From the NCBI GenBank assembly GCA_021828085.1, contig JAKATE010000092.1:1-7671 (forward strand): a DNA stretch of 7,671 nucleotides, read 5' to 3'. Below are positions 4,853-7,671 of this stretch, piece after piece; position 1 is the stretch's first letter, and the number at the start of each line of letters is the position of its first letter. Source of the stretch: Thermoplasmata archaeon. GTDB lineage: Archaea; Thermoplasmatota; Thermoplasmata; Lutacidiplasmatales; UBA184. The position numbers and the translations under genes were made by a program. The notes beneath the pieces were generated by a model. It ran no database searches, was not told the DNA's origin, and saw nothing but the letters and a program-made list of their open reading frames with translations.

Positions 4853-6979
4853 ATGCCCACCTCCCGGAAAACCCCGTCCGAGGACCTCTCCCGCTCCCCC
4901 TCGCTCTACCTCCGCTCCGCGGCGGACCAGCCGGTCCGGTGGCAACCCTGGGGGGAGGGGCCTTTCCGCCAGGCGAAGGAGACCGGACGTCCGATCCTCC
5001 TCGACATCGGGGCCTCCTGGTGTCACTGGTGCCATGTCATGGACGAGGGGACCTATGCCGACCCCGAGGTCGCCGAGCTGGTCAACCAGCTCTTCATCCC
5101 CGTAAAGGTCGACCGGGATGAGAACCCGGAGCTCGACCGACGCTACCAGCGCGAGGTCAGCGCCCTCACGGGACAGGGGGGCTGGCCGCTCACCGCCTTC
5201 CTGACCCCCCAGGGGGAGGTCTTCCTCGGGGGGACCTATTTCCCCCCGCAGGACCACGGCGGACAGCCGGGCTTCCGGCGCGTGCTCCGGGAGGTCGCCC
5301 GCATGTGGCGTGAGGAGCGCGAATCGCTGCGGGGACAGGCCCGCGCGATCCAGGAGGGGCTGCGTTCCTACGAGAGCCGCTCAGGGGGGGAGGCCCCGGC
5401 CGGCCGCTTCGTCGCGGAGCTCACCCAGCGGATGCTCGAGCAGCAGGACCCGGTCCACGGGGGCTTCGGGGGCGCCCCGAAGTTCCCGCATCCGACGGCG
5501 ATCCGGCTGCTGCTCTTCCAAGCGCACTCCACGGGGGAGATCGCCGCCGCGCAAGCGGCGCGGCGGACCCTTCGACGGATGGCCGATGGAGGGGTCTACG
5601 ACCAGCTGGGGGGCGGCTTCCATCGCTACTCCGTCGACGAGGCCTGGCACATCCCCCATTTCGAGAAGATGGCCGTGGACAACGGCCACCTCCTCGAGGC
5701 GTACCGGGAGGGGTTCGAGGCCTTCGGCGAGCCCCGCTTCCGCGAAGTGCTCGAGGGCACCGCCCGCTGGACCCTGGCCGTCCTCGGGGGAGGCGGAATG
5801 GCCGGGTTCGGCGCCAGCCAGGACGCCGACAATGCCCCCGGGGACGACGGCGGTTTCTACACCTTCTCTCGGGCCGAGCTCAAACGGGCGCTGAGCGCCG
5901 AGGAGCTCAAGGCCGTCACCTGGTACTACGGCCTGGGAAGCGAGGGGCAGATGCCCCATCACCCGGAGCAGAACGTCCTCTACCGCTTCCTTCCGCTCGA
6001 GGAGCTTTCGTCGACGCTCGCCCTCGACCCCCCCCGGACCCTCGAGCTCCTCCGGGGCGCGGAGGAGAAGATGCGCAAGGTCCGCTCCGCCCGCCGCGCC
6101 CCGGCCGTGGACCCGGCCCGCTACGCCTCGCTGAACGGGGTGCTCTCCGGGCCGCTCGCCCAACTGGGTCGCCTGCTCGGGAAGGGCCAGCTCGTCGAGG
6201 CGGCGGAGGGGGCGATGGGTCTCTTCCTCGAGCGGGGATACTCCCCCGAGCGCGGGGTCGCCCATCAGGTGGCCCCCGAGGGGGCGAGCGGCTACGGCCT
6301 CCTCGAGGACCAGGTCTTCTTCGCGCTCGGGCTGCTCGACCTGGCCGAGGTCACCCAGAAGGAGCGCTACCTCCTCACCGCCCGGCGGCTCCTCGAGCTC
6401 TGCGAGGAGGCCTACCGCCTCCCTTCCTCTGCGCTCCTCGGCGACGTCGCCCCTTCGCTCTACGACGGGCCGAAGGTGGGCTCCTGGGACGCCCCGTCGG
6501 CAACGGTGGAGGACACCCCGCATCTCTCCGCGAACTCGGCCTCGGTCCTCGCCTGGCAGCGGCTCGAATCCTTGAGCTCGGATCCCACCGTCGGGGAACG
6601 CTACCGCCCGCGCCTCCGCGCGCTGACCGACCGGCTCCGGCACAGCGGTCTCTTCGGGGCGGGGGCCGCGCTGGCGGCCGGCTGGTCGGAGACCGAGCCC
6701 CTGCGCATCACGGTGGAGGGGGAACCCTCCCGAGCCCTCCTCGAAGCCGCGCTGAGCGTCTATCACCCTCGAAAGGTCGTGCTTCGGGGGCCGCTCCGGC
6801 CCCCGTTCGGTCTGCCCTTGGAGGCCGAGGTCCCCTCGGGCCGGACGAGCACCCCGCGCGCCCTCCTTTGCACCGGAAGGACCTGCCTCGCGCCCCTCGA
6901 GGATGCCGGTGAGGTGCGCAGGAACGTCGCCGGGCTCGGCCGGTTCCCCGAGAGCGAACGGGCGAAGCTCTATAGTTAG
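4853..6979 (+). CDS. DUF255 thioredoxin-domain protein (YyaL/SPATA20 family)
   Basis: The 708-residue protein belongs to the widespread family containing B. subtilis YyaL and human SPATA20. Residues ~14-175 are the DUF255 thioredoxin-like domain: SPSLYLRSAADQPVRWQPWG (a divergent form of the SPYLLQHAxNPVxWxPW motif), the redox motif C57-H-W-C60 in SWCHWCHVM, and TGQGGWPLTAFLTP with the expected cis-Pro. From ~190 on comes an alpha/alpha six-barrel like N-acylglucosamine 2-epimerases, with GGFGGAPKFPHP, GGVYDQLGGGFHRYSVD, WHIPHFEKMAVDN and the acidic DADN segment. The C terminus (CTGRTCLAP) is also family-typical. Length is normal and there is no signal peptide, so it is probably cytoplasmic. 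The biochemical role of the family is not settled; disulfide or redox work and sugar chemistry have both been suggested. It is divergent from psmA and is followed after 20 bases by a Kelch-type gene. Confidence 0.93.
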   Translation: MPTSRKTPSEDLSRSPSLYLRSAADQPVRWQPWGEGPFRQAKETGRPILLDIGASWCHWCHVMDEGTYADPEVAELVNQLFIPVKVDRDENPELDRRYQREVSALTGQGGWPLTAFLTPQGEVFLGGTYFPPQDHGGQPGFRRVLREVARMWREERESLRGQARAIQEGLRSYESRSGGEAPAGRFVAELTQRMLEQQDPVHGGFGGAPKFPHPTAIRLLLFQAHSTGEIAAAQAARRTLRRMADGGVYDQLGGGFHRYSVDEAWHIPHFEKMAVDNGHLLEAYREGFEAFGEPRFREVLEGTARWTLAVLGGGGMAGFGASQDADNAPGDDGGFYTFSRAELKRALSAEELKAVTWYYGLGSEGQMPHHPEQNVLYRFLPLEELSSTLALDPPRTLELLRGAEEKMRKVRSARRAPAVDPARYASLNGVLSGPLAQLGRLLGKGQLVEAAEGAMGLFLERGYSPERGVAHQVAPEGASGYGLLEDQVFFALGLLDLAEVTQKERYLLTARRLLELCEEAYRLPSSALLGDVAPSLYDGPKVGSWDAPSATVEDTPHLSANSASVLAWQRLESLSSDPTVGERYRPRLRALTDRLRHSGLFGAGAALAAGWSETEPLRITVEGEPSRALLEAALSVYHPRKVVLRGPLRPPFGLPLEAEVPSGRTSTPRALLCTGRTCLAPLEDAGEVRRNVAGLGRFPESERAKLYS

Positions 6980-6999
6980 CCCCCCCCTCGAGCGGGGGG
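6980..6999 (+). repeat. C-run/G-run inverted repeat between the DUF255 gene and the Kelch gene
   Basis: CCCCCC (6982-6987) can pair with GGGGGG (6994-6999) around TCGAGC. It fills the 20-base gap between the stop at 6979 and the ATG at 7000. No T-tract follows, so it is not a good terminator. It could instead hinder or tune initiation at the Kelch start, which it touches. Confidence 0.35.
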
Positions 7000-7671
7000 A
7001 TGCTCCCTGCGACTGGGCTCGCCGACGCTCCGCCCTCCTGGGGGGCCGGGGCGCCGCGCTCCCGGCGCCCGCTCTACCTCGCCCTCGCGCTGCTCGCCCT
7101 CCTGCTCCTCTGCGCATCCGTCCCCTCGGAAGGGGCGGCCGCGAAGGCCCCGACCGCGGCGGGGGCCCTTTCGGACCCGACCTCCACGCCCCTCCAGGTG
7201 CAATGGAGCGCGCAGGCGACGAGCGGCACGCCGATCGCCAACGCGAGCTACGCCCTCTATCAGGGCGCCGCTCAGTTTCCGGTCTCCTTCGGGGGGAACA
7301 CCAGCTGCGGCTTCTACTGCAACAACACCCTCGAGTTCCTCGACTCCGGAGGGGAGCAGTTCTGGTACGACGTCACTCCCTCCCACAGTCCCCCACCCCG
7401 CGCCAACGGCTCCATGATCTGGGACCCGACGCTGCACGGCCTGCTCCTCTTCGGCGGGATTGGTCCGACCGGGCTCCTCAACGATAGCTGGCTCTACCAG
7501 CGGACCGTCGGCTGGACGGAGCTCCACCCGGCGCACGCGCCCCCGGCGAGGGAGCTCGCCTCCTTCGCCTACGATCCCATCGACGGGGAGGCCATCCTCT
7601 TCGGAGGGGAGGGGGCGGGGGGCGTCCCCCTGGGCGACAGCTGGGCCTACGGGGCCCAGGGTTGGGTCGAG
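7000..7671 (+). CDS. Secreted Kelch-repeat (beta-propeller) protein, 5' part, cut by window edge
   Basis: From the ATG at 7000 the frame stays open for 224 codons to the right edge. Residues 20-48 look like a signal peptide: basic RSRR (20-23), a very hydrophobic stretch LYLALALLALLLLCASV (25-41), then a small-residue cleavage region near AAAKA. SRRPLYL loosely resembles a twin-arginine motif, but the strong hydrophobicity favours Sec export. A segment of unknown fold follows (~50-125) with C103 and C107, which could form a disulfide. Two Kelch-type blades are then visible: LLLFGG (148-153), NDSWLY (161-166), W172; and AILFGG (198-203), GDSWAY (212-217), W222. They repeat with a period of about 50 residues, each preceded by a PP-x-R element. 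The full protein probably contains more blades. Ligand and function cannot be told. It begins 20 bases after the DUF255 gene and may share its transcript. Confidence 0.85.
   Translation, partial: MLPATGLADAPPSWGAGAPRSRRPLYLALALLALLLLCASVPSEGAAAKAPTAAGALSDPTSTPLQVQWSAQATSGTPIANASYALYQGAAQFPVSFGGNTSCGFYCNNTLEFLDSGGEQFWYDVTPSHSPPPRANGSMIWDPTLHGLLLFGGIGPTGLLNDSWLYQRTVGWTELHPAHAPPARELASFAYDPIDGEAILFGGEGAGGVPLGDSWAYGAQGWVE

Noticed and set aside
4658..5257. Minus-strand 199-codon frame across the divergent spacer and the DUF255 start
   Set aside because: It overlaps the psmA TATA box and is antisense to the conserved thioredoxin-like domain; no family resemblance.
6785..6805. 8-bp inverted repeat CGGGGGCC / GGCCCCCG
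   Set aside because: It lies inside the DUF255 coding region in a Gly/Pro/Arg-rich stretch; such short GC dyads are common by chance here.
7049..7070. 8-bp inverted repeat GGGCGCCG / CGGCGCCC near the Kelch start
   Set aside because: It lies within signal-peptide codons 17-24 with no other support for a regulatory role.
5381..7117. 578-codon minus-strand frame opposite the DUF255 gene
   Set aside because: The plus-strand protein has clear conserved domains over its whole length. The antisense product is low-complexity and is explained by GC-rich codon bias.
6903..7487. Plus-strand 194-codon frame overlapping the Kelch gene
   Set aside because: It is out of frame with the signal peptide and Kelch blades read from the ATG at 7000, and its product is Arg/Pro-rich without recognisable motifs.

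Overview
The window is archaeal. Six genes on the minus strand form the conserved archaeal exosome/proteasome gene cluster, and a seventh, cut by the left edge, follows them. Composition is strongly GC-rich, intergenic gaps are short, TATA-like boxes sit in front of psmA and perhaps rrp4, and several starts have Shine-Dalgarno sequences of the GGAGGTG type. A high-GC member of the Thermoplasmatota is my best guess, because secreted Kelch-repeat proteins are common there. That placement is inference; the archaeal assignment is not in doubt.

Minus strand, in transcription order from right to left: psmA (proteasome alpha subunit), the archaeal SBDS ribosome-maturation protein, rrp4 (exosome RNA-binding cap), rrp41 (catalytic RNase PH-like subunit), rrp42 (non-catalytic partner), rpl37ae (zinc-ribbon ribosomal protein eL43/L37Ae), rpoP (44-residue RNA polymerase subunit P), and the first 29 codons of a RecA-superfamily ATPase that resembles RadB. 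Gaps run from a 4-base overlap (rrp41/rrp42) to 46 bases, so most of this is probably one transcript. It links protein degradation, 60S-type ribosome assembly, 3'-5' RNA decay and transcription. Rrp41 and Rrp42 form the hexameric phosphorolytic ring, and Rrp4 forms a cap that feeds RNA into it.

A divergent spacer of about 207 bases (4646-4852) holds the psmA TATA box and ribosome binding site and two GC-rich inverted repeats of unknown role. To its right, on the plus strand, is a complete 708-residue DUF255 (YyaL/SPATA20-like) protein: a thioredoxin-like fold followed by an alpha/alpha toroid. After 20 bases comes the 5' part of a secreted Kelch-repeat protein that stays open to the window edge.

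No mobile element, CRISPR array, tRNA, rRNA or unfamiliar multi-gene system is visible. The unusual points are a roughly 90-residue Arg/Gly-rich N-terminal extension on Rrp4, paired inverted repeats in the divergent promoter region, altered neighbours at both ends of the exosome cluster, and a low-complexity tail on L37Ae.
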